Source of the DNA: Limibacter armeniacum
GTDB lineage: Bacteria; Bacteroidota; Bacteroidia; Cytophagales; Flammeovirgaceae
Direction of reading: 5' to 3'
Assembly (NCBI RefSeq): GCF_036880985.1
Contig: NZ_JBAJNO010000009.1
Coordinates: forward strand, 1,736,001 to 1,800,000
DNA: 64,000 bases
Under the pieces are notes generated by a model, which saw only the letters and a program-made list of their open reading frames with translations, had not been told where the DNA came from and searched no databases. Made by a program: the position numbers and the translations under genes. This document shows, one piece after another, positions 18,731 through 27,428 of the stretch. Each line of letters starts with the position of its first letter. The stretch's first letter is position 1.

Positions 18731-18738
18731 CAAAGGTA
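18731..18738 (-). promoter_or_regulatory. Candidate -7 element (TACCTTTG) for the 7TMR regulator
   Basis: Matches the Bacteroidota TAnnTTTG consensus 44 bp upstream of the start codon; no good -33 TTTG is seen at the usual distance. Confidence 0.35.
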
Positions 18739-18876
18739 TAGGTTTTGAAATAATAATAAATGCCGACACGAAATAATAGTCACTTACGTGAGAAAACCGA
18801 TGGCTATATCAGTCTCAAATACTTAGTATATTGTCTATACAATCGCTAAACCTGACACATATAAAAATTCGATGTT

Positions 18877-19479
18877 ATGAGAATACTGATTATAGGAGGC
18901 AGAGGAACAATTGGGAAAAGAGTATCCCATTACTTCAGTCAAAAACATGAGGTAATTACTGCCGGTCGACATAGTGGAGAACTCAACGTAGATATTGCTG
19001 ACAGTAACTCCATTAAAGAGATGTTTGAAAAAGCAGGTAAAGTGGACGCCATCATCTGCACTGCCGGAGAAGCGAAGTGGGCACCGTTCAACACCCTCAC
19101 AGAGGAGGACTTTTATATCGGTCTGAAGAGTAAACTAATGGGGCAAGTCAATCTGGTTCGGATCGGTCAGGATTACCTTAACGCCAAAGGTTCTTTCACC
19201 TTAACTACCGGCATTCTGGCAGATGACCCTGTTGATATGACCACCAGTGCAGCCATGGTCAATGGAGGTATCCATAGTTTTGTCAAGGCTGTTGCTTTGG
19301 AACTTGAAAATGGGCATAGAATAAATGTCGTATCATCTGGCTTAGTAGAAGATGCAGTAGAAAAATACAGGGAATATTTTCCGGGACACAATCCAATACC
19401 AATGAAAAAAGTGATCAACGGTTATGTCAGAAGTGTGGAAGGAAAAGGGAATGGAGAAGTTATCAGGATTTATAACTGA
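18877..19479 (+). CDS. Short-chain dehydrogenase/reductase
   Basis: A 200-residue, single-domain SDR of the short type. The nucleotide-binding loop GGRGTIGK is at residues 7-14, and the AICTAGEA stretch near residue 60 corresponds to the family's NNAG motif (here TAG). The usual catalytic Ser-Tyr-Lys triad is not clear: TLTTG supplies a Thr in the Ser position, and the segment before VKAVALELE, where YxxxK is expected, reads AAMVNGGIHSFVKAVALELE, without Tyr. So this may be an atypical or non-catalytic SDR. It is divergent from the 7TMR regulator gene and stands alone with its own terminator. Confidence 0.85.
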   Translation: MRILIIGGRGTIGKRVSHYFSQKHEVITAGRHSGELNVDIADSNSIKEMFEKAGKVDAIICTAGEAKWAPFNTLTEEDFYIGLKSKLMGQVNLVRIGQDYLNAKGSFTLTTGILADDPVDMTTSAAMVNGGIHSFVKAVALELENGHRINVVSSGLVEDAVEKYREYFPGHNPIPMKKVINGYVRSVEGKGNGEVIRIYN

Positions 19480-19592
19480 AGGAAAATATGAAGTCAGTGA
19501 AACTAACAAAACAACATAGGCTATGTTATCATCAGCTTAGGCTGTAAGATTGGTTTCCTGTTTTCCCTTTTAAACAGTCTTTTTGTAAATAT

Positions 19593-19628
19593 GCAGCTAA
19601 GTCTATTTTATACGGCTTAGCTGTTTTT
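19593..19628 (+). terminator. Rho-independent terminator
   Basis: Stem GCAGCTAAG... pairing with ...CTTAGCTG, followed by TTTTTG, about 115 bp after the SDR gene and before the next rightward gene. Confidence 0.65.
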
Positions 19629-19679
19629 GTAAACGGCTACATGATTATTATCAACAGTCTATTAAACTAACAACACAAT

Positions 19680-20591
19680 ATGATTTCAAGGATTCACCAC
19701 ATCTTATTGCTACTGCTACTGACTTGCAGTACAGCCATCTGCCAAAAAACACTCAATATTCAGGATGGCGAAAACATTATTCACCTTGAAATGTATGGCA
19801 AGGGTGCACCAATGCTAATTATCAACGGTGGGCCAGGCATGAGCAGTGAGGGGTTTAGGTCACTGGCGAAAGAGTTTGGAGAAACTAACCTTGCTATTAT
19901 CTATGACCAAAGAGGAACTGGACAATCAACTATGGCAAATGCCAATGCTGAAACAGTAAAGCTTGACTCTATGGTCAAGGATATTGAAACTATCCGCCAA
20001 CACCTCAAGATCGACAAGTGGGTCGTGTTTGGTCAGTCTTTTGGCGGCATGTTGGCTTGCTACTATGCTACCAAACATCCTGAAAACACAAAAGGACTGA
20101 TTCTTTCCTCTTCGGGGGGAATTGATATGGGACTCTTTTCAGGTCCTTCTATTATCTCATCAAGGCTTTCACAAGTTGAGCGTGATTCCATGAGCTACTG
20201 GAGTCAGCAGATTGAAAATGGGGACACCACTTTTCATGCTCGACTTCAAAGGGCGAAGTTCCTAGCTCCTGCGTACCTTTATGACAAATCCCATGTGCCT
20301 ATTATAGCGGAAAGGCTGACACAAGCCAACCTGCAAATCAACGGGCTTGTCTTTCAGGATATGCGAAATATAGATTTCGATTGCAGTGAAGAGTTGAAAG
20401 CCTATACCAAACCTGTTATTATTATTCAAGGCGAACAGGATGTGGTAAGTAAAAGCATTGGACAAAAAGCCCACGATGTATTTCCTAACTCTAAATTTAT
20501 CCTACTTGACAAGTGCGGGCATTATGGTTGGTTGGATCAGCATGACCTTTATTTCCAATACCTGCATGATTTTATGGCAGGCTTGAAATAG
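19680..20591 (+). CDS. Exported alpha/beta hydrolase, proline-iminopeptidase-like
   Basis: A 303-residue protein with signal peptide (about 1-21, ending TAICQ). The S33-peptidase-like signatures are present: GGPGMS (oxyanion region) near residue 51, YDQRGTGQS near 78, and the nucleophile elbow GQSFGG with Ser120. Asp254 (GEQDVV) and His281 (CGHYGW) complete the triad. Proline iminopeptidases cleave N-terminal Pro; close relatives hydrolyse esters, so the substrate is open. The GGPG and DQRGxGxS pair argues for peptidase-type rather than esterase-type. Expected in the periplasm. Single gene with a terminator behind it. Confidence 0.9.
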   Translation: MISRIHHILLLLLLTCSTAICQKTLNIQDGENIIHLEMYGKGAPMLIINGGPGMSSEGFRSLAKEFGETNLAIIYDQRGTGQSTMANANAETVKLDSMVKDIETIRQHLKIDKWVVFGQSFGGMLACYYATKHPENTKGLILSSSGGIDMGLFSGPSIISSRLSQVERDSMSYWSQQIENGDTTFHARLQRAKFLAPAYLYDKSHVPIIAERLTQANLQINGLVFQDMRNIDFDCSEELKAYTKPVIIIQGEQDVVSKSIGQKAHDVFPNSKFILLDKCGHYGWLDQHDLYFQYLHDFMAGLK

Positions 20592-20602
20592 CTTTTGAAA
20601 GA

Positions 20603-20640
20603 AATGGCTGGTTTTGATGAACACAATACCAGCCGTTTTA
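20603..20640 (+). terminator. Rho-independent terminator
   Basis: Stem GGCTGGT/ACCAGCC with 15-base loop and GTTTTA tail, between the converging hydrolase and ZIP genes. Confidence 0.65.
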
Positions 20641-20644
20641 CGTT

Positions 20645-21352
20645 TCAAACTATTTTTTCGCCGATTATACCTACTAGAAAACCTAAAGTAGCTCCCAAAG
20701 ATGGAGTCCAAGAACCTTTCAACTCACTCTCTGGAACAATGTCCTGAAAGATCAGGTAAAGAATACCGCCACTGGCAAACATCATCAGCTTTGCGGTAAC
20801 ATCAGGAAAGTCACTCAGGTAATAATGTCCAATCAAGGCACTGATAATCCCTAAAAAACTGAGCGCAAAGAAAATAAGCAGTGTTTTTTTGACAGAAAAC
20901 CCACTCAGTACCAAATCACGGAAAGAATTGAAGGCTTCAGGCAGGTTTTGCAAGCCAATAAATATAGCCAACAACTTGGATGTGGAAGGGTCCATTGAGA
21001 ATACGGCTCCCAAAACAATAGACTCTGGAATAAAGTCCATCAACATAGCCAATAAGGTAGCCATCTTATCCCCTTTCAAAGCCAGATAACGGTCAATATA
21101 AAAAAAAGTGACTGCTCCCAAGAGAAACGATATACAGACCGATACAAGGTCTATGTTTTCCAATCCTTTAGGCACAAGCACTAAAGCCACAGCTGACAAG
21201 ATTATACCGGCACCAAAAGCCATCAATGTATGTGTAATCTCATATTTGACAGGGCTTTCCTCTATATGATGCTCAAAATAATTAGCCAATATGCCTCCCA
21301 GAAAAACGGTAATGCCTGCAAACCCAGCATAAAGTAAAATCAATGTAAGCAT
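20645..21352 (-). CDS. ZIP-family divalent metal transporter
   Basis: A 235-residue polytopic membrane protein with about seven to eight hydrophobic helices. The ZIP signature residues sit in the middle helices: DFIPESIVLGA (the H/DxxPE metal site) and NLPEAF (the second NxPE motif), which form the binuclear metal centre. The long His-rich loop of many ZIPs is missing; only HHIEE occurs, after helix 1. Members carry Zn, Fe or Mn into the cytoplasm. The gene is leftward, ending just after the converging hydrolase gene, and is separated by 39 bp from the alpha/beta hydrolase gene upstream, so co-transcription is possible. Confidence 0.88.
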   Translation of the reverse strand: MLTLILLYAGFAGITVFLGGILANYFEHHIEESPVKYEITHTLMAFGAGIILSAVALVLVPKGLENIDLVSVCISFLLGAVTFFYIDRYLALKGDKMATLLAMLMDFIPESIVLGAVFSMDPSTSKLLAIFIGLQNLPEAFNSFRDLVLSGFSVKKTLLIFFALSFLGIISALIGHYYLSDFPDVTAKLMMFASGGILYLIFQDIVPESELKGSWTPSLGATLGFLVGIIGEKIV

Positions 21353-21391
21353 AGCCTAGCAACTATTTTTCAATTTCAAACTAGTAATACA

Positions 21392-22135
21392 TCATTGTGC
21401 TGCCATAGGTTGGTTCAGGATAAATGCCTGTATATACTCAACCACCTGTTTTTGCTGTTCCTCTCTTGATATATCCGCCTTATCATCTCCAAACTGAAAG
21501 CCATAATGTCCGAACTGGGAATGGTTGGCTCCCTCAATGGTCACAAACCGTGTATGCTCCGGCAGTTTTGGTTTGTTCTCCAGCACCTTTTCCATAGAAG
21601 CTATTCCATCATTTGTACCTGATATTTTCATTATAGGCAAACCGATTGAAGACAGGTTAATATCACGGGGATGGGTAGTGCCAATCAGGATCAACTTATC
21701 AATCAGTGATGGATTTTCATATACAAATTGTGCCGCCATCTTCGCGCCCTGAGAATGCCCTGCCAATATATATTCAAAGGTTGTGTCAGCAAGCAGATCC
21801 AATTCCTTAGGTTTGTTATACCCTTTGGTTGCCAACCTCCAAGGCATCTTGATGAGCTGCACCTGACAACCCGATTCGGCTATCTGTCTGCAAAGTGGTG
21901 CATAAGCTTCAGGCGCTACCATTCCACCTGGATAAAAAAGCAATACCTTATCAAAACCTTCTTTTGGCGTAAAAGAAATCAGATCATCTGACGCTGTTAC
22001 CTCAAGGGTCGTATCGCTTTCAAATATGGATGCATCTACATGTTGTGCCTGAAAGGTAAACCACATCCAACCTATTATACATAAACCCAGTAGTGCCCAC
22101 ACCTTTCGAATATTTCTCCAGATATTTTTTTTCAT
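21392..22135 (-). CDS. Membrane-anchored alpha/beta hydrolase
   Basis: A 247-residue protein with one N-terminal membrane segment (VWALLGLCIIGWMWFTF, about residues 12-28), followed by an alpha/beta hydrolase fold of the dienelactone-hydrolase-like type. PGGMVAPEAYAPL is the oxyanion strand and turn, GHSQGA holds the nucleophile Ser, and GANHSQFGHYG holds the His; the Asp is probably in SGTNDGIAS. It should act on the outer face of the inner membrane. The start codon is 6 bp after the stop of the GNAT acetyltransferase gene, so the two form an operon. Substrate unknown. Confidence 0.87.
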   Translation of the reverse strand: MKKNIWRNIRKVWALLGLCIIGWMWFTFQAQHVDASIFESDTTLEVTASDDLISFTPKEGFDKVLLFYPGGMVAPEAYAPLCRQIAESGCQVQLIKMPWRLATKGYNKPKELDLLADTTFEYILAGHSQGAKMAAQFVYENPSLIDKLILIGTTHPRDINLSSIGLPIMKISGTNDGIASMEKVLENKPKLPEHTRFVTIEGANHSQFGHYGFQFGDDKADISREEQQKQVVEYIQAFILNQPMAAQ

Positions 22136-22141
22136 TGGTTT

Positions 22142-22708
22142 CTATATTTTCAGCTTTGTCTTCCATTCCTTATTTGAAATCTGATACAAAAAACAAGACT
22201 CCAATCGTTTGTCTTCTTTCAATTGTGGATGCTTAAATGTAGTGACTTTATGCATACCAATTTTTTCCATTACATGAATAGATTTTTGATTCACTACTGG
22301 AGCCAATGACATGACCTTTTCCAGTTTCAATTCCTCAAATGCATAGGCAAGACAACGTTCTGCACCTTCCGTACCATACCCTTTTCCCCAAGCATATTTC
22401 CCTAATCTCCAACCTATATCTACAAAAGGTGAAAAAGTAGTTTTAAAATCCTTTTCCGAAAGCCCTATAAAACCGATAAATTTTCCAACACTCAACGTTT
22501 CTACTGCAAAGTAACAGAACCCTTTCTTTTGAAATTGAATCAACATTTGTCCAACAAATGATTCTGTCTGTCCATAAGTAGGAATAAAAGGGAAATATTC
22601 CATCACTTTTGGATCCGAGTTGATGGCATACATTTTTGGAATATCTTCCATTTCCCAATTCCTAAAACCCAATCTGTCAGATTTGAAGAGGTATTTTTTA
22701 TCAGTCAT
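22142..22708 (-). CDS. GNAT-family acetyltransferase (RimJ/RimL-like)
   Basis: A 188-residue cytoplasmic protein of the RimJ/RimL group: RLGFRNWEMEDIPKMYAINSDPKVMEYFP at the N-terminus, a central DIGWRLGKYAWGKGYGTEGAERCLAYAF stretch forming the acetyl-CoA pyrophosphate loop (GKGYGTE), and the NQKSIHVMEKIGM C-terminal motif. These enzymes acetylate N-terminal amines of ribosomal proteins or small molecules; the target here is unknown. It is the first gene of a leftward pair with the membrane-anchored hydrolase and is divergent, by only 28 bp, from the next rightward gene. Confidence 0.92.
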   Translation of the reverse strand: MTDKKYLFKSDRLGFRNWEMEDIPKMYAINSDPKVMEYFPFIPTYGQTESFVGQMLIQFQKKGFCYFAVETLSVGKFIGFIGLSEKDFKTTFSPFVDIGWRLGKYAWGKGYGTEGAERCLAYAFEELKLEKVMSLAPVVNQKSIHVMEKIGMHKVTTFKHPQLKEDKRLESCFLYQISNKEWKTKLKI

Positions 22709-22736
22709 TCGTTTTTCAACTTTAATTTCAAATTAA

Positions 22737-23279
22737 ATGATCAAGAAGTTTTTTTCATTACTTTTTTTCATTGGGTACTGCCAGTTCTCTTTTGGTCAAA
22801 ACCTACAGGATATCCACAGCCTAAAATTACAGTTCTTTAGTTTAGGATATAATTATGAAAAAGTGCTGGGCAATCAATTCACACTCAATTCAGAATTAAA
22901 AATCAATTGTTTGTATGGTCAAAGAGGCAATTTCTTTACTGATGAAAAGCAGGAGTATTGGTTAATCTCGCCATCAATTGGTGTAGAACCAAGGTACTAT
23001 TACAATTTTGATAAACGGGAAAACAAAGGCAAAAACATCCTGCACAATGCAGCCAATTATCTTTCCTTATCCACAACTTATTATACAGGAATTTCATTAG
23101 GAAAAAATGCAGAAGCAATTGCCAACCTAGAGGTTATTCCTATGTGGGGTTTGAGAAGAAATCTAGGAAAACGTTTCTTTATGGAATGCGCAATTGGTGT
23201 GGGAGCTTACACTGTAAATGGTAAAGAGTGGGAATCTACGCTTGGCTTAGACCTTGGGATCAGTTATTCCTTATTCTAA
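22737..23279 (+). CDS. Outer-membrane beta-barrel-like hypothetical protein
   Basis: A 180-residue protein with a signal peptide (about 1-20, CQFSFGQ). The mature part alternates polar and hydrophobic residues and has aromatic girdles (LNSELKINCLYGQ, PSIGVEPRYYYNF, FMECAIGVGAYTV), ending in a C-terminal Phe (ISYSLF), as in small outer-membrane barrels. No named family is recognised. Its promoter must lie within the 28 bp or inside the divergent GNAT gene. It shares a two-way terminator with the converging gene at 23331. Confidence 0.75.
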   Translation: MIKKFFSLLFFIGYCQFSFGQNLQDIHSLKLQFFSLGYNYEKVLGNQFTLNSELKINCLYGQRGNFFTDEKQEYWLISPSIGVEPRYYYNFDKRENKGKNILHNAANYLSLSTTYYTGISLGKNAEAIANLEVIPMWGLRRNLGKRFFMECAIGVGAYTVNGKEWESTLGLDLGISYSLF

Positions 23280-23291
23280 TTTAGGATTCAC

Positions 23292-23327
23292 AAAATGCCA
23301 CCTACCGTAATCAGCAGGTGGCATTTT
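23292..23327. terminator. Bidirectional terminator
   Basis: Perfect stem AAAATGCCACCT/AGGTGGCATTTT with 12-base loop between converging genes; A/T runs at both ends allow both directions. Confidence 0.85.
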
Positions 23328-23330
23328 GAA

Positions 23331-24236
23331 TCAATTGCAGTCTGGTCCGTCATCTGCCGTTGTACCGTAGGTTCTGTAGTACCGCTTGCCATTCAAAAGC
23401 GTTTTGTTTCCATCTGTAGTGATGACATACTCATACACTTCGCCATTATAAAAATTCAGTTGCAGTACCGGCTGGCTTTGGCCATTGCTAACCACCTTCC
23501 ATGTACCAGCACCTTGCCCCTGATCGCTTGCATTGCCAAATGCACCTCCGGTATCCACCGAAACACTGCTAGCTGAAGAGTGTTTGAAATAGCCTGCTGC
23601 GCACAAATCAATCACCTCTTTACTGCTATAACCACCTCCTGTCGAGTAGCCATCGTAACCTCCTCCACCCGAATAATAAGAATCCATATAGGTCAGGCGG
23701 GCATTCTTCAATACCTCACTCCATTCTTTAGAGGCTGCTGTTGCTTTTGGCTTATAAAACTGAATACTCTCAGCTACTTTCTTGCAAAGCTGCTGGTAAG
23801 AATCATTGTATTGTTCCGCTGAAGTAGCTGTAATCACCGTTACCCCATTACCATAAGTATTGACCAGACCTATAATATATGCCTTAGCTGGTTGCTGCTC
23901 CATCATTCCCTTAAAGGTTCCGCCTATACCATTTTTGCCAATGTTTTCTGTGCTGCCATCCAAATTCAACACTGTACCATTTGCCTCTGCCATTCCCTGC
24001 TGCATCTCTGCTTTCATCGCATCCAAAGACGATACATTATTGACCATTAACAGTACAAACCCAGGAACCGTATTGGAGCCCATTATAAAGCCACCGTTCA
24101 CTTCTTGTCCTAACCAGCCATCTGGTACTGTAAAAGAAATTCCCAAAGACTGGTAATCCACTTTCCCTGTCTGCTGTGCATAGAGTTCCTGAACCAAGAA
24201 AAGTAAAATTAGAAATAGCCACTTTTTCATTTTCAT
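23331..24236 (-). CDS. Secreted hypothetical protein
   Basis: A 301-residue protein with signal peptide (about 1-20, VQELYAQ). The first half (about residues 25-170) resembles DcrB/PsbP-like folds in outline: VDYQSLGISFTVPDGW at the start, then an alternation of beta strands and one long helix (QLCKKVAESIQF). Residues about 190-210 are a Gly/Tyr/Ser-rich linker (SGGGGYDGYSTGGGYS), and the last 90 residues look like a lipocalin-like or small beta domain (GTWKVVSNGQSQPVLQLNFYNGEVYEY). It has its own terminator upstream and downstream. Function unknown; probably periplasmic or surface. Confidence 0.8.
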   Translation of the reverse strand: MKMKKWLFLILLFLVQELYAQQTGKVDYQSLGISFTVPDGWLGQEVNGGFIMGSNTVPGFVLLMVNNVSSLDAMKAEMQQGMAEANGTVLNLDGSTENIGKNGIGGTFKGMMEQQPAKAYIIGLVNTYGNGVTVITATSAEQYNDSYQQLCKKVAESIQFYKPKATAASKEWSEVLKNARLTYMDSYYSGGGGYDGYSTGGGYSSKEVIDLCAAGYFKHSSASSVSVDTGGAFGNASDQGQGAGTWKVVSNGQSQPVLQLNFYNGEVYEYVITTDGNKTLLNGKRYYRTYGTTADDGPDCN

Positions 24237-24249
24237 AAGATTCTGCTAA

Positions 24250-24298
24250 AACAAAAACAGTATATGTTCGTCAGACCTTTTCTTCGGAACATATACTG
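24250..24298 (-). terminator. Rho-independent terminator with 12-bp perfect stem
   Basis: Arms CAGTATATGTTC (24258-24269) and its exact complement (24287-24298) with a 17-base loop; read leftward the stem is followed by TTTTTGTTTT. It ends the beta-barrel gene at 24332. Confidence 0.85.
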
Positions 24299-24331
24299 CT
24301 GCTGAATAAATCCAGAAAACTCCTTCTACTA

Positions 24332-24919
24332 TCACTTTCCTATAAGATAGCGCATATTTACAGCTGCTCCATAAAACAGTGTTTGCTCGACTCCCCCATT
24401 AAACGACGGAAAGTAAAGCCTAACCTCAGGTTCCAACAACAACTGCTCAGTTAACTTGAAGTCTTTCCCTACTTTTCCCATTACGCCAATATTCAAATCG
24501 GTACCTTGGTTATACTTTGTGTTCGCTAAATCAATATTATTGCTATACTTCCTAGTATAACCAACATAAAAATCAAATACTGGCCCTACTGAAAAGTTAA
24601 CCCACTTTTGACGGTATTTATATAGTAAAGGAATATTGATATATCGACCTGCTACTCCTGCATTGCCAAGATATTGCCCACTTCCATTATAAGCAGAAAA
24701 ACCTGTTTCTGACGTTCTATAGAAAATTCCAGTGCTAAACGAACTACGCCTTGTTATAATTCTTTCATAAGTTAAACCAAATCCAGGTCTCAATTCATTT
24801 TCAACCTCGGCGTCCAATGTTAAACTTACACCAATGATATCTTTATGCTGGGCAAATAAATTTGTAGAAAAACAGCTTAAAAAAAGGATGATTGAAAAAA
24901 ATGTGAGTTTCAATTTCAT
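24332..24919 (-). CDS. Outer-membrane beta-barrel protein (PorT-like fold)
   Basis: A 195-residue protein with signal peptide (about 1-24, STNLFAQ). The mature part has the pattern of the eight-stranded outer-membrane_beta-barrel_2/PorT group common in Bacteroidota: GFGLTYERIITRRSSFSTGIFYR, VAGRYINIPLLYKYR, VNFSVGPVFDFYVGY, LNIGVMGKVGKDFKL and a C-terminal strand MRYLIGK. Function cannot be told. Monocistronic, with terminator behind it. Confidence 0.85.
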   Translation of the reverse strand: MKLKLTFFSIILFLSCFSTNLFAQHKDIIGVSLTLDAEVENELRPGFGLTYERIITRRSSFSTGIFYRTSETGFSAYNGSGQYLGNAGVAGRYINIPLLYKYRQKWVNFSVGPVFDFYVGYTRKYSNNIDLANTKYNQGTDLNIGVMGKVGKDFKLTEQLLLEPEVRLYFPSFNGGVEQTLFYGAAVNMRYLIGK

Positions 24920-24951
24920 TTTGAGTATTTTGTTATGTGAATATTAGAAAT

Positions 24952-24982
24952 AAAAAATGGGTTTCATTTTCATAAAACCCAT
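24952..24982 (-). terminator. Rho-independent terminator
   Basis: Stem ATGGGTTT/AAACCCAT; the leftward tail is TTTTTTA. It lies 20 bp after the stop of the gene at 25003. Confidence 0.75.
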
Positions 24983-25002
24983 CTTCAAAATAGAAAAAAA
25001 AC

Positions 25003-25344
25003 TCAAATCTCTTCAATAATCGACTCACCTTCTGACATATCCGCTGAAGTCCATCGCCATTTTTCAAACAACCTGATCTTCCCATTGGGCAACACCTCAG
25101 GTTTTGAATAACAAATTCCTGTCATCAGCTCTCCCTTGGCATTGACCTGATGGTAACGCATATTAATTTCCCCTTCCTCTGACACCAACCCAATCAGGTG
25201 TCCTTTTACAATTTGTCCTCCGCTATATTCAGAAGTTAAGACATTCCCTTCCTGTTTGTAATGAAAAATGGTTTCTTCTGAGGTTTCACCGTTTTCAGTA
25301 TTACTAACTGGACGGAAGCGTTTGTTATGATAGTTTATTTTCAT
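25003..25344 (-). CDS. Small conserved protein, often labelled N-acetylglutamate synthase-like
   Basis: The ATG at 25344 is chosen (113 residues), because known family members begin MKINY-NKRFR; the upstream ATG at 25374 adds a non-conserved tail. The protein is a small antiparallel beta domain: FHYKQEGNVLTSEYSGGQIVKGHLIG, then INMRYHQVNAKGELMTGICYS and IRLFEKWRW. Databases frequently call such proteins n-acetylglutamate synthase, but no acetyltransferase motif is visible, so that name is not supported. It is more likely a small uncharacterised cytoplasmic protein. Confidence 0.8.
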   Translation of the reverse strand: MKINYHNKRFRPVSNTENGETSEETIFHYKQEGNVLTSEYSGGQIVKGHLIGLVSEEGEINMRYHQVNAKGELMTGICYSKPEVLPNGKIRLFEKWRWTSADMSEGESIIEEI

Positions 25345-25459
25345 CCTTTCATTTTTAAGTCTACGCAAGTACATTTGATTTTAGTTAAGATAGCAATATT
25401 GCTGCTACTTTAGGAAAGTAGCCTATTCAAAATATATAGGATTGGTAACTGACAAATAA

Positions 25460-26422
25460 ATGACTCAAAAAATAAAATGGGGAATCATCGGGCCTGGCAA
25501 GATCGCCAGTGCATTTGCCAATGATTTCAAGTATGCCGGATACTGTGCACTACATGCCATTGCATCTAGAGATGATGAAAAGGCCAAAACATTTGCGGAA
25601 GAATTTGGCGCTGCAAAAGCTTATGGCAGTTATGAGGCACTTTATGCAGACCCTGAGGTAGAGGCGGTCTATATTGCCACGCCCCACAATTTTCATTTTG
25701 AATGTGCCAAGGCTGCGCTGGAAGCCGGCAAAGCGGTACTGTGTGAAAAACCAATCACGATAAACCCATCAGAACTCCACTCACTGATTGAAACAGCCAA
25801 AGCCAACGATACTTACCTGATGGAAGGCATGTGGACCTACTTCCTCCCTGCTATCCAGAAAGCCCAGCAGTGGGTAGCCGAAGGACGGATCGGGGAAGTC
25901 AGACATATTAAAGCCGACTTCGGATTTAAGGTACCGTTTGACCCTCACTCACGTCTGTTCAATCCGAATCTGGCAGGAGGAACAATACTGGACATTGGCA
26001 TCTACAATATTGCCATGGCTACATTATTCTTTCATTCCAAGCCGACAAGTATGCAGGTGATGGCTCAAAAAGCGCCAACCGGTGTAGATAGTGATGTCAA
26101 TATGCTGTTTGAATATCCGAACGGAAGAAAAGCAGACCTCCATACTTCCTTCAATTATATGTTACCCAATTTTGCGCATATCATAGGAGAAAATGGATTT
26201 ATCTCCATCCCTAATTTTTGGCAGGCTGACGCCTGTACGCTTCACCTTGAAGGTGGTATAGAAAAGTTTGAAGCCAAAAGACAAGGATTTGGTTTCAGTT
26301 ACCAGATAGAAGCCGTCAGCAAAGACCTGTTGGAAGGAAAGAAAATGTCGGACACCGTTCCACATTCGGTCAGCATGCTATTTCAGGAAGTGATGGAGGA
26401 AGTGGTAAGTCATTTTAACTAA
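25460..26422 (+). CDS. Gfo/Idh/MocA-family oxidoreductase
   Basis: A 320-residue NAD(P)-dependent dehydrogenase. The Rossmann loop is GIIGPGKIASAFA (residues 8-20), IASRDDEKAKTFAEEFG follows as the second strand/helix, and YIATPHNFHF and LCEKPITIN are the typical cofactor/substrate motifs; the catalytic Lys is in CEKP. The C-terminal half (LDIGIYNIAMATLFF) is the alpha/beta substrate-binding domain with the GIYN motif typical of the dimeric dihydrodiol dehydrogenase/xylose-dehydrogenase branch. It probably oxidises a sugar or related alcohol in the cytoplasm. Divergent from the small gene at 25003 and converging with the broken barrel gene, with only 2 bp between the stop codons. Confidence 0.92.
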   Translation: MTQKIKWGIIGPGKIASAFANDFKYAGYCALHAIASRDDEKAKTFAEEFGAAKAYGSYEALYADPEVEAVYIATPHNFHFECAKAALEAGKAVLCEKPITINPSELHSLIETAKANDTYLMEGMWTYFLPAIQKAQQWVAEGRIGEVRHIKADFGFKVPFDPHSRLFNPNLAGGTILDIGIYNIAMATLFFHSKPTSMQVMAQKAPTGVDSDVNMLFEYPNGRKADLHTSFNYMLPNFAHIIGENGFISIPNFWQADACTLHLEGGIEKFEAKRQGFGFSYQIEAVSKDLLEGKKMSDTVPHSVSMLFQEVMEEVVSHFN

Positions 26423-26424
26423 AA

Positions 26425-27176
26425 TCAAGCTTTACCATTCACTCTAATACCAACTACGACACCAAGATTGGCATTGGCTACCCTAACTTTGACTTGTCTA
26501 AAGTTAGGGCTGCCTTCCACATCTAATGGTCCGATTTCAGATGTTGGAGACCATTGATAATTCATTTTTACTCCCAAAAACCAATTCTTTTTGTGAATCA
26601 CATTCAAGGTATAACCTAAATAAACACCCAACTGAACATTATCATCTTCGTCACCAGCACCTTCTAGTGAATGAAAAAGCAAAGAGGGTCCAATAAATAC
26701 CATATTTCTCTCTGCTTTAAACCTTGGCTATAACAAATAGAATATACTTGTACTTAACTCTCAATTGTTAATCGGTTAAAAGTATTTGTATCATATCCTG
26801 TGACATCCAAATTCTCTGCTATCCCATAATTAGCCGAAATACCATGTGTTACATTAAAAAGGTAAGTCAGTTCAAAATTGTAGACGGGTTTTCGTTCTGA
26901 TACCGGATATTGAATTGTTCCAAAAAAGCTACCCTGACTATCACCATAGCCTGACCGGTCCATATTTGTTTCCAAATCCCTTTTAGTTCCAAACATACTG
27001 ATTCCTCCAGATACAGACAGGTAAAACTCTCCAACTGTCTTACTTGATTGTGATCTTACAGGTGATGTTAAGATGAGCCAAGGAATAAGAATACATATCA
27101 CTTGGCATAAAATTGAAAGACTATTTCTTTGCGCAAAAGGTTGAGGCTGATTTTCCTTAGAGGTGTTTTGATACAT
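26425..27176 (-). pseudogene. Outer-membrane beta-barrel gene broken by frameshift and stop
   Basis: Two ORFs lie end to end: 26754-27176 (signal peptide plus first strands, ending TFNRLTIES) and 26425-26703 (MVFIGPSLLFHSLEG...C-terminal strands). Between them the second frame continues upstream as PRFKAERN, a natural strand lead-in, until an in-frame TAG near 26730, and beyond that as STSIFYLL. Joined with one base change in frame near 26755 and Gln for the TAG, a single protein of about 245 residues results. At least two lesions are thus needed, which argues for a pseudogene, not a sequencing error. The encoded protein would have been a PorT-like barrel with signal peptide. Confidence 0.65.
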
Positions 27177-27389
27177 AGTAATGGGATAATACTGTATTCA
27201 TAAGCCTACGTTATTTCTTATCAATGTTTAGTTTCCTTGAGACTTATTAGCATACCTAGCTTCAAATTGGCTAAATAACTAAAGCACTTCTAAAGTAAGT
27301 ACACTTTGTTATCAGGATTATCTGGTAAAATACTTAAATATAAAATCAGCTTCGAACAACAGTCTTTGAACTAAGTTAAACCAATATAA

Positions 27390-27410
27390 TTCCCAATTCT
27401 TTCCAGAATC
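27390..27410 (+). promoter_or_regulatory. TTCC-N7-TTCC direct repeat, candidate response-regulator site
   Basis: Two TTCC units 11 bp apart, 19 bp upstream of the regulator start. A 17-of-21 match to this sequence lies at 29388-29408 upstream of the PepSY-like gene. OmpR-type regulators bind tandem half-sites with 10-11 bp spacing, so autoregulation and control of the next unit by the adjacent regulator is a reasonable guess. Confidence 0.4.
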
Positions 27411-27428
27411 TGACAGTAACTTTGAGCC

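Noticed and set aside
25003-25344. N-acetylglutamate synthase label
   Set aside because: No GNAT or amino-acid-kinase motif is visible; the label is probably a propagated database name.
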